Shown in pieces: positions 30,884 through 43,609 of a DNA stretch of 64,000 nucleotides (positions are counted from its first letter, which is position 1; each line of letters opens with the position of its first letter). Source of the DNA: Cryptomeria japonica. Its lineage: Eukaryota; Streptophyta; Pinopsida; Cupressales; Cupressaceae. Where the stretch lies: positions 213,335,744 to 213,399,743 of the forward strand of contig NC_081411.1 of NCBI RefSeq assembly GCF_030272615.1. The letters run 5' to 3'. Under the pieces are notes generated by a model, which was not told where the DNA came from, did no database searches, and was given only the letters and a program-made list of their open reading frames with translations. A program made the position numbers and the translations under genes.

Positions 30884-33800
30884 TTACAAAAATTTGAAGA
30901 TATCTACAAAACTGTTCTTCAATGATTGCAAAGGGTCATCCCATCCCTTCTTTAGATTCTCCAAAATAGATATGAGGGCACTGGATAGATATGCATGTAT
31001 CTCTACTGCCATAAGATCTATAGGAGCACTTTTAATCAATGTATTCTGAGCATCCTGCATACAGCTAAGTAAATTGTCTAACCAGGGAGTGATTAGATTT
31101 CTTAGCTCTCCCACTCTTCCTACAATTCCATCCTTTTCCTGACTCAGACTCTTGATTTTATCAAATAGACATATCGCCTGATTTTCTTTGCTTCTTGCAA
31201 AAATGGACTGAGGATCATAAGATTAAGATAGGTTGGCTAGCTGTCCTTCACACTCCTGTATCTTCTTATCAACCTCAATAGTGAACTTAGGCAATATGGG
31301 GCATGACTTGTAGACTCTTCCTCCTTTAGCCAATGCATCTTGAATGCCTTTAACACAGGTGACCAAAATTTTTCTGTCCCCTTCAATCATTTTCAGAATT
31401 GTCCTTATCCTCATAGAATTAAAATTTCTTAGAACCTTTGCCTCAACAACTTTCTCTAATGATTCAAAATGAGAATCAACTGACTCAACCAAACTCTTTA
31501 GCTTACCGGAGGGTGTGTTGGATGAGTCGTGCTTGAAAGATGGCAAAAGTTTCTCAAGAACACTTGTTGCCAATGATATCACCTCACTATCCTCCATGTG
31601 AGATTTCAATAAGTCTTTACTTGCTTTGGCTTGAGCAAGTGCAACCAATTTAAGCGCTTGGACAGGGGATAGAGAGTCAAGTTTGATGGGGCCTTGGGTA
31701 AAGTTTGTGTTACTCATGATCTGCTTCCCCTTCTTAAATTCCATAGTGTCTCTTGCCACCAGAATCTATTCAACCGTGCTTTCTATTTCCTCTGCTCCCT
31801 TCTTTTCTTCTAGTGCCTTCTTTGCTTCCATCTTAGGTTCAACAGTCACCACTGGAGGATTCTGAGTTCCCTCACCCACATCAACTACCTTTTGACTTAC
31901 TTCTACTTCCACAGTTGTAGTATCCTCAACTCCTACATCTCACTAAGCATCTATGTCAACCTGTTGGGATGTTTGCTCTCCTGGTTCAACATCTTTTGGC
32001 TTCATCTCCTAGGGATAGTATTCCTAGGACTTTTGGAAAAGACTTTTGAAAATCTTCCTGAGATTTCTCAGGAATCACCTCATACTGATACTTCAAAAGA
32101 ATTTCCCTCAAAATTTGTTCAGTCTCCTTGTGGACTTCTTCATTTTTCTGAATCATTAATCTATTCACCCTTGATTTGCTCCTGAACTTTTTTTTGTTTT
32201 CTTTAATAATTCTATCTATCTCCACTTTAGCAATTACCGAAAAAAGTTACACTAACACATACTCCCTTATCCTTTCTTCCTCTAATCTAGTTGTCTCTTT
32301 CCTTATTTCTAAGATATCATATAAAGTCTTGGGAACTTAGAATACAATCTCAATGAGAGCTCCATTATACTTATTCAACTATACAACTATGGCCTCTTCC
32401 AATGAGCTCTTCTCTTTATCATCCAATTGATCATAAAATTGAGAAAGTAGTTTGCAATTACCTTGTTCAGTTATTGCTTCCTTTACTTGCTTGAGTGTTA
32501 TTACAGATTGTTCTTCTTCAGCTCTTGGCTTCTTGCTAGGATGCCCCTCACCGAATGGTCTCTTCTTGACAACCCTGGCAACTGTAGTACTATTCTTTAC
32601 TTCTTTTACAACTTCATCAGATTCAGTTACCTTTTCTTCTATAGGGGAAGCCACATACACTCTATGTGGCTTCTCTTTATTCCTCTTCACTGCTCCACGG
32701 GATGGATGAGCTCAAGGCTTAGGATAATTTGGTGGTTTTTGTAGCACTAGAGGAGGGTGCAGAGTTCCTTGTCTACCTTGGCTCAGGTGGAGGGGTTTTC
32801 GGTTTGGCTTCCTTCGGCTATCATATCTTTGTCCTTAAAGATTTTCTTCTCTTTGGCTCTTCAGATCACCTCCTTGGTGATCCCCATACTCTCTGCCATC
32901 TGCTCCACCTCCTTCCTTACCTTCTTTTGTATCTTAGGTTTTTTAAACTGAGAATGCAAGCTCAAGCTCTTTTCCTTATATGTGTTGAACCTCTCCTCAG
33001 ACTTCTCCACTAATTTTCTTAATAGGTGTTGATCATATGCCTCAAGTACATGTCCTTTGACCTCATACCCCATGGGAATGATCCATAAGGTCCTTGGCTC
33101 AATGACTTTCATAAGGCATTGGTTAGTATCTACCATAAAGAATATAGTATCTTGATATTTCTCAACTATCTCTCTAGGAATCCTTTCTCTCCTTTGCATC
33201 ATGCTTTTAAATGTCTTGAAGTATCCCCAAAGTATGCCTTTTTGTGCTTGTAAATCTCCTAGACCCCGAAGTGTCTCTTTTATCTGCATAGCTACTACCT
33301 TGTCATAGGCCCATTGAACCTTTCCTACTCCCAGAATCTCATTCATAAAGTAGAAATATAGACAAATAATCAATGTTCCGAATTTGAACACATGCTTCTT
33401 TCCTTGGTTTATTTTCTTCAGATTTCTCAAGATCTCACTCCAAAGCACCTTACATAGGTTGTACATCATACCTTCCTTCAAGATTTGCTAGGCAGCATAG
33501 ATGGTCGTACCGGATACCGAATTGTCCTAGCTAGATTGATAGACTTTGTATCCAGTAGCCATCGATCCAAATTTGACATCATATTCAATTATGTCACTGA
33601 TTGTCATTTCTCTCTTGTCAAATTGTGAACCGGTTGCTTTTGTTACAATCTTATTTTTCACATTTTTGAGATCAGTTACCTCACTAGTTGATTTCAGATA
33701 GGTCACTGCATTGATTTCTATCTTGGTGATCTTGTGTGGTTTTTTAAGCCACATGAACTCGTCATGCATTCTACTCAAGATATATCAGACCCACTCAGGT

Positions 33801-34030
33801 TCATAAAAAAATAGAAAATTCAGAAACTGTGCAAAACCATTTTCCTCAAGTGTTTTGAATTTTGGTTTTAGGTTTTTCATCTTGTTAATCATATGATCTA
33901 TGTAAAGTTTCAACATTTGAGCATTCCCACATTCTTCAATATTATAGTGACTGTAAACCCTAATGTCCTCCACATGTAAACCTCCATATGGGACCAATGA
34001 AAATGCCCCATTCGAATTGTCTTCCATCAA
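30884..34030 (-). pseudogene. Element D second ORF, about 1,050 codons, unknown function
   Basis: A long decayed minus-strand frame starts near 34030 (MMEDNSNGAFSLVPYGGLH) and ends at a stop at 30884. Segments at 33785-34030, 33527-33778 and 32861-33481 share one frame, with only stops between them. The middle (32690 to about 31986) is shifted by one, and 31223-31759 and 30884-31114 return to the first frame. The first half has conserved-looking hydrophobic and aromatic stretches (FGTLIICLYFYFMNEI, KVQWAYDKVVAMQIKE). The second half is charged and coiled-coil-like. I recognise no catalytic motif, and it is not RT, integrase or protease. It may be a mobile-element-specific protein or a captured gene. 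Confidence 0.6.
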
Positions 34031-34479
34031 CTTGTAGGGGTGTTTCTTGAAGTTTGGTCTAGCTCATTGAGTTGCATCAACTACTAGTGGAGTCGCAACA
34101 CCTATCAATGCCATATGAAAAAAAAAAGGTTTTAAACTGAATAAGTTCTAATTTAGAGAAATACCTTTTCAATCTTTAACGAGATGCAAGATCTCTTCAA
34201 CTATTCTCTCTATCTCAAAAAAATCACCTTCACCACACTATACTAATTTCTCGCTTTGAATGCAAAGTGAGACATGAAATAAGTTGATTCGCTTGTATCC
34301 TCCAAATACCATCACTATAACCCTAACTCTTTCAAACACTTTGTATCTCTCAGGAATTCTTCTCTGGATCTCAAATGTACTTGACCTCTTCCGAAAATCC
34401 ATCATAAACATCTGCAATCACCTCATACACCTCTGCAAACTACTAGAAACATGCACAAATCTCCAATAGGGGTTTGTAA

Positions 34480-35700
34480 AAAATTTCATGAAAATCTCCC
34501 CCTAAGGCTGGATGCCTTAGCTTTGTTACGAAATGATATTCTAGTACAAGAATCAAGTGCGGACCCACTTCTTGCATCATTATTGCTCTTTTTCACCCAA
34601 GTCTTCTTCATCTTCTCTTTGATCTCATCAACTTTGGCTTTTCCCTTCTCATCTGGCTTCACATTCTTGTTTTTGTCTTCCAGACCTCTCTTATTCATAT
34701 TTTTTCTTTTGCAATACTTAGCAATGTGACCAAATTTGTTGCAAGCATAGCAAACAACATTTCCTTGCATATGTATAAATTCATCTAATTCCTTCTTGAT
34801 CTGCACTGATTAGCAACATGTCCAAACATACTACATGCATAATATCTGACATTTCTTCTATATTGAAAGTTATTCATCACATTTCTACATACATTTGCCT
34901 TATGACCATACTTGTTTCATTTGAAACATTGACCCGTAAAGGACCATTATTGATCATCTTATTTCTATATTGACTAGCCATATGGCCAACTTTATTGCAA
35001 ACAAAACAGTTACCATTGAATTTTTCAGCATTAGGCTTCCTTACCAGAGACTTTCTTGAGTTGTTCTTTTAATGTGCTGATTTGGAGCTTTCACCTTTCT
35101 CAAAACCAGGCCTTGTGTATCATTGGGACTCTTTTGACTTGCAAGCATCTCATCTAGTCTGGCTGAGCTAATTTGGAACTTCTCTTTTTATTCATTTGCA
35201 ACTTCAAGATCAACCTTAAGAACTAGGATCTTCTTTCCAAGATCTTCCTTATGTTCTTTAGCATCTTGAAGATCACTTATCAACAGTCCATTCTCATTCT
35301 CAAGTTTGCAAGATTCTTTAAATTTGTCTTTCAAGGACTGAGCAAGCTTTTCCTCATCCTTCTTCCTTTCTTAAATCTACTTTGTCAATCTCATCACAAT
35401 GGCTTCCATCTCATTCTTGTGGACTATATTAGTTCTAGCAAGTCTCTCACATTCTTTTGTCTTTTCTTTTAGGGCTTCTTCATTAGTGCTTTGACTTTCT
35501 TTCTGCTTAAGCTAATCAACAAGCTCCTTTCTCTTTTCCCTTGACTTGTTCAACTGATCTTTCAATGTTTCAATGTATTCTTCTGCATCTTTGAGATTTG
35601 ATTTCGCTTACCCGTTCTCATCTTCTGCATGATCAAGATCTTCAAGAGCGACAACCAGGTGCTTTCTAAGACTACTGAAATCCATTGATTCACCTTCTTG
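34480..35700 (-). pseudogene. Element D gag-like protein with four zinc knuckles
   Basis: The minus strand from about 35690 encodes a charged coiled coil (SSLRKHLVVALEDLDHAED, LVLKVDLEVANE, SSARLDEMLASQKS). Four successive CCHC knuckles follow between about 35020 and 34735: CFVCNKVGHMASQY (last Cys lost), a second ending NKYGHKANVC with a stop in place of a Cys, YYACSMFGHVANQC (first Cys lost), and CYACNKFGHIAKYC (intact). Such knuckles bind RNA in gag. Stops and frameshifts make it a pseudogene. Four in a row is more than the one or two of most plant gags. Confidence 0.72.
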
Positions 35701-35740
35701 GATCTTCCTCAAACTGTTAGGCTTCCTCTGAGGAACTAGT

Positions 35741-35751
35741 CTCTGTTACCA
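35741..35751 (-). promoter_or_regulatory. Element D primer-binding site (iMet-like)
   Basis: Minus strand TGGTAACAGAG, two bases after the LTR end CCTACA. One mismatch to the initiator tRNA-Met site TGGTATCAGAG. Confidence 0.7.
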
Positions 35752-35753
35752 AT

Positions 35754-36899
35754 TGTAGGAATCAATTAACACTAAGAGGGGGATTGAATTAGTGTTCTGC
35801 AACTTTTAGATTTCTTAACCAGTTCTTCAAACCTTTTAATGCAAATGAACAAGAGAGATAAGCATAAGCAAAACACATACAAAAATACCACTATAATACC
35901 AAGATTTGTATGTGGAAAACCCAATCAAGGGAAAAACCATGGTAGGAATCCTACCCACAATAAGATAATACTCTGTTAGAAGTATGTGAAAAGTTTACAT
36001 AGGAACGCACATGCATTCAGTCACAGTGCCTAGAGCTCACTGCTCAAATTATATTAAGGGCTACAACCCCAGAAGGCTCACTACCTTACAAAGGAATTAC
36101 AAAAGGTAACAACAAGGTTGAACTATAAATTAGCATCTATAAATTCTTGGGATAGTTTTGGTTTAAGTACAAAATACAACTCTCTCATTGCTTTGAGACT
36201 CACTACATTGTTCTACTGGTCTGCTTTAATCTGGAGCAAAGAATCCTTCAATTGCGCACGTGGAACTGTGCACAATCGCACATAGACAACAGTTGCATAC
36301 ATCTGATATATAAAATGAACTTCCCAATCTCTTATATATATATCTGTAACATGAATTTATATCATCAACAAGTCGACTTCAAGAACAATTGCAAAATATG
36401 AAATGTGTAAGATGTGTCAGCTGAATCAATTCACCAATGCATATGCAGACAAAAACAAATTGACTACACGCTTCCCACATGTCTACCAAGCAACCTCGAA
36501 CACAAAATCAATCACCCAAATCATTCCAATAATTTTGCATAACACATTACATCACTAGTCGGGCAAATAGCAATGTTCTTCTTGAAATGCCGAATACCAG
36601 ATCTTCAATCTTGCATGAAATACAACACTAGAGGCTAAGATTCTGGAATAAGCTACTCCAGATATCCAACCAACTACATGTATCACCACAAAGAAAAATG
36701 TGCAACCAAAGTGAAGTTCTACTCAAGATATTCCCATACTGACAAATATTGTGTTCCACCTTCTAGACTTAAGCAAAATTGGATTTCATACTTCCGGTAG
36801 GATGAATCTGTACAATCTGAATGGAATCTCTGAATTGGGTTGCCATCAATGACAACTCCCATACACTTAACTACACTTATACAATGTCTCTTGCCAACA
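35754..36899 (-). repeat. Element D 5' LTR (1,146 bp)
   Basis: Plus-strand limits TGTAGGAATC and GCCAACA, i.e. minus TGTTGGCAAG...ATTCCTACA, with the primer site directly after. It contains the AAGAGGGGGATTGAATTAG and GGAAAACCCAA words that also occur, diverged, in the element G LTR at 61268, so D and G are related families. Confidence 0.78.
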
Positions 36900-37377
36900 T
36901 ACCATTGATCACTGCATCACTCTTAGACAATGATAGGGATACTCTAAAAAAATTCATAATATACTACTTAAACATACCACTCAACCACATGCTGTATTAA
37001 ATTTCCACAGAAGTAGCCGATGCTAATCTTAATTGTGAAACTCTGCGGGCACCTCAACTTGAGTCCATCTTTTCTCTTCTTCGCTCTCCAAGAGATTAAA
37101 AAAATAAGACACATGCTTGAAGGGACTGTACTCATCCTTACCAAGATCCACGACACTTACAAAAAAATGATCACGGCACAATAGAGCACAGTAAACATAA
37201 TAAAATTGGTCGAACATTGTTCGACTGTAGTAAATAAGTGTTGCCAAAAGCAGATATACAGTGAACAATATGATCATCGTCACTGTAACCGTTATTGTCA
37301 GTATTTATGGTTATTAACAATTACAATTTATATTTCAATGTATATAACTTCTTAACATTTTTTAAATATTTATTAAA
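36900..37377. other. No gene seen
   Basis: AT-rich stretch between element D and the 37378 repeat. A minus-strand open frame of 84 codons (37029-37283) has no recognisable domain. The flank right of element D does not repeat the five bases left of 29624. Confidence 0.4.
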
Positions 37378-38834
37378 TATAAAAGAAGATCAAGAACCCC
37401 AAATAGAGTTGTCAATCTTTTCAGCCTTCAATTCAAATTGCAATGCAGACACACACAAAACACATAACTAAAAATAAAGTTTTTATTAGTTCACAAAGAA
37501 AACCAATTTGATTACACAACCAAACTTACATATATGGCCCCTTCATTTTTATGTTTTTTTTGGCTGCCTCAAATATAATTTCATCTATGTTTATAAATAG
37601 TCCAAAGTACTATTCTTCCTTTATTCTCATGGCTTCTTATCCATTTGTCCTTCTTCAACATTCAACTCTCTTAATTATATCTGTTGTTCTACATGCTTAA
37701 TAATCTTCAGCTCCAATTTCTTTGACCCCCATTTCCTATCAGCTTATTTCTTGTGTTACACCCCTCTTCTTTACGTCAACCTTTTCTTCCTCGTCTTTTA
37801 ATACTGCTGTAGCTTATAAAATTATCATTAAAAAAAACAAAACAAGATCGAGTTCCTGCGTATCTTTATGTTTTAGTCTCCATCTAAGGCGTTAGAATAT
37901 GGTTATCCCTCTTCCTCAAATTTTCTGTTTTATTTACTATGACTAGATGCTTATAAAGAGAGGTTTACTTTTCTACTAAGGCCTATATTTCCATTCTCAT
38001 ATTGGTTTTTCAAATAATTACAATCTCAAATGGGCATTGTCACTCCTTATTCCCATGCTATAGAGTATCTATTACTTTTCTAATTTTAAAGAATATTAAA
38101 ACCCATAAAATATGTTCAAAATTCCTTCCTACATCCCTTTCACTTCTGCAATTCTAAACATTACTTAGAAGATGAACAACCGAGGTCACAATGTGGATGT
38201 CCAATAAGTTTCTCACTGCCTTGTAACTATGGGAGTGCACTTACGTAAACGCAAGATTCCTCCACTTAAACAGCTACTCAATCCTTTAATTTCATGGATT
38301 TCATTTTGTAATTAAAAAATCGCATTTTAAGAGCCTTAAATTTCATTGGTGGTCAAATATGAATTTTTGCATAAATTTTTACGAGGCTTGAAATCAATTG
38401 AAAATGGACTAGGATATGTAAAATGGCATCGCAAGGACCCTTGTAAAACCATTTCATTCCATCTTTAAAAAAATTCCATATATAATAATTTTTTCAATTG
38501 TTGACAAAAATAAAGACTCTTATATTCTTCGAAATTGATGAAGAATTTGGCTGCAAAACTTGGCAATATAAAGCGACATACATCTAAAAATATATTTGAA
38601 AAAGGATTTTGCACCAGCTCTTATGGATCTCCATAAGCAATCATTTCCACAAAACTACTTACAAGAACTTCAAATTGGTGAATCGATAAAGATAGGAACA
38701 TTGTAATTTTGATCACACTGGTGTTTTTATGAGAGACACCAAGAGTCACCAAAACTTGTTACCAAAATTAAAATAAAACAAACCAACATTTTTTGGGGTT
38801 GATGTAGAATTTCCTATTGGCTTGGATGCTCTAC
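37378..38834. repeat. Diverged long direct repeat, copy 1 (probable LTR)
   Basis: This copy matches 39993-41700 in order: AGATCAAGAA..CCAAATAGA, TTTTTATTAGTT.ACAAAGAAAACCA, GTCACTCCTTATTCCCATG, GTCCAATAAGTTTCTCA, CTCAATCCTTTAATTTCA and AAGAGCCTTA blocks, ending GGTTGATGT...CTACATCA. Divergence is high and small indels are common, so this is an old repeat. The arrangement, with about 1.15 kb between copies, fits a small non-autonomous LTR element. Confidence 0.62.
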
Positions 38835-39992
38835 ATCAAACACATTGGGTAAGAAATTTGTGAGAATGACTCACAAAATTGAGTTGAGTGATTCAACCTC
38901 TCTTCGAGGTTGTAAATAACATGTAGCAAACTCCATCATTGTGTTAGGTAGACAAAATTAATCCTTTTTCCTTCTCTTCCAACATCTTGCCAGAAGAACT
39001 CTCATCCTCCTTCCACAACTCTACTCACTCGTTTTCTTTTCTCTCATGGATTTGCATCTACCATTTTCCATCCCCCTTTGTTAAAGTCTTTCTCCTCTAC
39101 TCTTCTCCTTCGTGGGATCTAACCCACCACAAACTGATCACTTCCACCAAGTTTCACCACTACTACTTTGACATACAAGCATAGACTATCTCTAGACCAA
39201 TATGCAACATCAAAACTCTTTGTATCGACCATTTTACACAAATCAACATTTACTTCTACTATTACAATGTCTTCTTCATCACTACCCATTGGAACTACAA
39301 GTTTTTTAGGTAGCTCTGCTTGCTACATCTTCTTTCTCAAATTTTTTACTTGAAATGATCTCTTCTACAAGAAACACACCATAATCATCAGGTTCTTGAT
39401 AAACCTTTGTTGCAACCGATACCTTTTGAACTTCTTCCTCTTCTACTAGTTCAACCTATGAGGCACTTTCATTTCCATCACATTCCCTACTATCCTTCTC
39501 CAATTGATCATCCACTATGACCATTTTATGCTCTCTTCTCTCTTCATTCCTCACGCCATTTCTTTTCTTCTTTTCTTTTGTATGGGCCGGTATCAAATCT
39601 TTCTCCTTTCAGCTGCAACTATCTTTTTACAATAGGATTTGCCTCATCCTATAAATTTCTTCCAATCTTGCTTCAATCAGCCTCTCTAATTCACATAACT
39701 TTTTTCTTCTTCTCAATATTGTTCCAAATATAGAATTATCACAGGTCCCTTCATGACCCACCTCGTCCTCTTTTGGGACACATCCCTTTCTCATATGCTA
39801 CAATCTTTCTCATGTTCTACAATCTACAAAACATTTTCTTTTATGGCTTCCTAGCTCTCAATTACTCTAGACATCTCACACATGCAATGATTCTTTTGAA
39901 CTCTCCACAACCGCTTCACACTTCTCCACTCTTCACCCAAAGGTCCTCATGTAGAATCTACACACTCAAGACCTTTGGCTCTCATAAAATTT
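38835..39992 (-). other. Spacer between the direct repeats, possible element interior
   Basis: No clear gene. Just beyond the right repeat's left edge, the minus strand reads TTTTATGAGAGCC, which matches 10 of 13 bases of the iMet primer site TGGTATCAGAGCC, hinting at minus orientation. A short minus-strand stretch near 39660 reads LCELERLIEARLEEIYRMR, helical and charged, without identifiable family. Confidence 0.35.
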
Positions 39993-41700
39993 AATGAAGG
40001 GAAGATCAAGAATGCCAAATAGAATTGTCATTCTTCACAACCTTTCATTCAATTTCCAATGTGTGCACACACAAAACCCATAATTGAAAAAAAAGTTTTT
40101 ATTAGTTGACAAAGAAAACCAATTTAATTACACAACCAAACTTCAAATTACATGTATGGTCCTTCATAACCTTTAATTGGCTATCTCTTCTATCCATTTA
40201 CTTCCAAAACACCATTCAATTTCTAATATGTTTTCAATTTGATTTTTTTTTTTTTTTTTTCTAAATATAATTTCATCTCTACTTGTAAATAGTCTAAAGT
40301 ATGGACTATTCTTCCTTCATTCTCATGCCTTCTTCCCCATTCTTCATTCTTCACCATACGTTCTAAATGCTTAATTATTTCCAGCCTCTTTTTTTTGTTG
40401 ATTTGCAATTTCTAAAATAATTACTATCTCGGCAGTGTCACTCCTTATTCCCATGTAACAGAGTATCTTTAAATGATGTCAAAACTCATAAATTATGGAC
40501 CAAAACTCCTTCATATGTCCCCTTCACTTCTCTGCAATTTCAAACTTTACTTCAAAGATGAACAACCTCATAATGTGGGTGTCCAATAAGTTTCTCAACG
40601 GTTTGGAATATTTTTTTGTTAAGTTTTTTATGTTTGGATGATGTGGTTGTGGAATTTTCTTAAGTACAACTAGTGTTGAATGTTCAGCAAGAGAATGTTT
40701 TCTATTCTGTAAATAGAATATTTCTAGAGTTGTGAAGTTAACACCAAGGATATTTTATGTGTGAGTACTCTAAGTTATGTGAGACAAGTTTCCTTTCTCT
40801 TCCATCATTTAAGGAAAATTCCAGTATGCATCATATGAGGAAAGTTCCTTTCCCACTGTTATGTAAGGAAGTTTCTCTTAAGTCTTGTTATGTGAGGAAA
40901 GTCTCTTCTCTTGCATAATTGATGTTTGATCAAGAAGGCTATATATGTAAGATTGTTGTCTCTTGAAGCTGAATAGAAGATTGCAAGTTTTTTCTCACAT
41001 TGGGGTTTCTGAATATATCGGTGTTATTTTGTTTTTGTGTTTAGTTTCATGTGAATTTGCTTGCACGTCCATTATTGTTAATTAATCTAGTGTATTAATT
41101 GTTACAAATCAGATAAATAAACATTATTTTTGTTTCTGAATTCTTTGTCATGATATTTATTGAACAATTAATCTATTGTTGACTTACAAAAATTAGCATC
41201 CTTCACTTAAACAACAACTCAATCCTTTAATTTCAATAGATTTTCTTTCTGTAATAAGAAAATTTCATTTAAGAGCCTTACATTGGTGGTCTGAAAACGA
41301 TTTTTTCCATAACTTTTTACAAGAGGCTCGAAATGACTTGAAAAGAACCAGCGTCTCAAAGACACCTATGAAACAATTTCATTTCAGCTTACCAAAAAAT
41401 CTTAAGAAAATAATATTTTTCATAAAGAAAGTGTTTTAAATTCTTCCAATTAGTGAAGAATGTGGTTACGAATCTTAGTCATATAGAATGAAATACATCC
41501 AAACATATCTTTGTAAAATCATTGTGCACCAGCTCTTAGGTATCTTTGTAAAGAATTGTTGCTACTATCTGTGGGGCCTTCAAATTGATGAACCGATAAA
41601 AATTGAAACTTCATAATATTGATCACACCAATATTTTCCTAGAGATGCCAAGAGTCACCAATTTTTGTGGTTGATGTGGATCACCTATAGACAAAAATAC
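39993..41700. repeat. Diverged long direct repeat, copy 2 (probable LTR), with internal insertion
   Basis: Partner of 37378-38834. Its homology breaks off at about 40606 and resumes at about 41180 at the corresponding point of copy 1, so roughly 570 bases were inserted here. It ends ACATCA near 41695. Confidence 0.6.
40606..41180. repeat. About 570-bp insertion inside the direct repeat, possible solo LTR
   Basis: Absent from the matching position of 37378-38834 (near 38215-38235). The inserted DNA runs TGTTAAGTTTT...TTGACTTACA, has TG/CA ends and repeated AGGAAAGT(T/C)(C/T)C words, and has no coding sequence. No clear target duplication was seen. Confidence 0.45.
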
Positions 41701-43609
41701 TCCTACATCAATTGACATTATAAATTATTTCTTATAATATTGAAAAACTGCACTCTATTAATCCATAAATATAAGAACAAAAAAACACCGCTTATAACTT
41801 ATTACTCAATTTTCAAAAAACTAAACCACTAAATTGAAGGAGAAATATATTATACAAGAACCCTCATTTGCCAACCCAGTAAATAAGATTTCAAGAATAA
41901 ATAGTCTCAATACTTTACTGATATCCATTACTACCATAAAAAAAATTATGAATAAAATAGGAAAAAATATCAAATTTGTAAAATTAAATAAATACATAAA
42001 ACACTAAATAAATATTATATGTTACATACTTTATCACGGAAAGGAGTAATCAAGTAGAATCTAGGAAACAACATATCTCATAAACATGAATAGTTAAAAT
42101 CACACCCAGAAAACCAAAAGAATAAATTAATGATCATAAATAGAACAAATGTAGCTGCTGATCAACTTTTTAAGAAAATTTGTGGAGTTGGTGGTCCCAT
42201 TAGTATCTTTTTTTTTGGTTAATTTTTAAGCTAAATCTTAAAATAGATGTGGGAACATGAACTTAATTAGCCGCATGGGAACATGAGGTTAAGATTGTGA
42301 TTTCTTGTAATTTACAGTAATCAAACACCAGGACCCCATGCTTATATCAGCACATATATGTGTTTTTATTAATAAAGGGAACACGTGTTAAATACTCTTG
42401 AGCACAAGCCATTAAAGATTTTATTTCAAGAGGCAGGCTTATTATTAAATATGATCTGATTGAAATTATGAGAGAAATCAAGTTTTGTTGAGTACAAGAT
42501 CCCAAAATTATATCCAAACAAATTTGATTGAATTGCTGGGGTCTCATGGAGGGGAGCTCCTGAATTTTAAAAAAAATATTTTACAGCTATTTGTCCCATG
42601 AATTTATGCTATAGTGCAGCTTAAAAATTTAAACACTCAAATTTAAGAAAGCTAATGATTACATGTAGAAACATTTGCAAGCCTACAAAGTAGGATCTTT
42701 TATTTTTATTTTATTTTCTTCATACAATCTCTTGTATTTAAAAAATAGAAACTTAAGCCCCTCCATAAAACGTTAAAAACTTAAAATTTGTATATCCATA
42801 TTAAATATTAAAAAAGTAATCTTATAAATGATATTGAATCTTCAATTAGAAACAGCTACATTGCCATCACAAGTCTATATACTTGTCCACAAAATCCATT
42901 AATACATCCTCTTTTTGTATCTATATATCTGGTATTAAAACGTCTATATCCCTCAAATCCATATACTCCATTTTCCCCATCGGCTTCAATCTGCCCATTT
43001 GTTATTTCCCTGTCTGTGTAGATTATAGTCTTTTCCCTAGCCATAGCTATGTTATGGCATGACCAGTGCAGCAAAAGTATTTAGGAAATTCATTTGAAAC
43101 CGAAAGTACTTTTTTTTTAGGAAAGTACAATAGAAAACTAAAAGAAATCAGGTATAATAGAAAGTTACCAGTTTATAACACACTCAAAGATAGCAATCTG
43201 CCTATTTCAATTGAGAATAAAAATCGAGACGATGATGGAGGAGGGTTAACGAAATAGAAAATCATTTTATATACATAAGTCACTTATTCATTATATTATT
43301 CAATTAATATAAATTATTTAAAAAATAGATTATTCATTAAGTTTTTTTTTAACTTAACAAAATGCCATCTAATTTAATTGGGACATGCATAAAGATATTA
43401 TATTTTCTAAATAAATATATTTTTAATTCAATTTTAAATTTTATGTTTGATGGTTTAATAACTTTCTATAGAGGCAATTCATTTTTGTTAAAAGGAAAAT
43501 AAATTTTCATTGAGTACACATTAGTAATTATATTTTTTAATTAAATATTAGGGTCTAAATAAATAAAATTAGTTATCGTCTTAATCATAATGTTATATCC
43601 CCATATCCT
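41701..43609. other. AT-rich DNA, no gene seen
   Basis: Long A/T-rich stretch. Small frames such as 42856-43074 (minus) have no recognised domain and no conserved context. Confidence 0.45.

Larger units (their letters stand above)
29624..36899 (-). mobile_element. Element D: copia-type non-autonomous LTR element with gag and a long non-RT ORF
   Basis: Minus-strand element. A 5' LTR at 35754-36899 is followed by an iMet-like primer site (35741-35751). At the other end a polypurine tract CCAAAGGGGGAGAT (30682-30695) abuts a second LTR start TATTGGCAATAGAC at 30681. The two LTR starts agree for about 100 bases (30580-30681 against 36800-36899), then part company. Tract and LTR style are those of the SIRE/Maximus group of copia; that is inference. 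Inside are a gag-like remnant with coiled coil and four zinc knuckles, and a long second frame. No protease, integrase or RT is seen. No target duplication was found; the left limit (29624, TGTTGATGG) is a best guess. Confidence 0.68.

Noticed and set aside
37029-37283. 84-codon minus frame containing GKDEYSPFKHVSYFFNLL, considered as a host exon
   Set aside because: No recognised family, no splice context I could support and no neighbouring exon.
42856-43074. Small minus frame (MAREKTIIYTDREITNGQIE) as a gene
   Set aside because: No domain, no supporting context, and flanked by AT-rich non-coding DNA.
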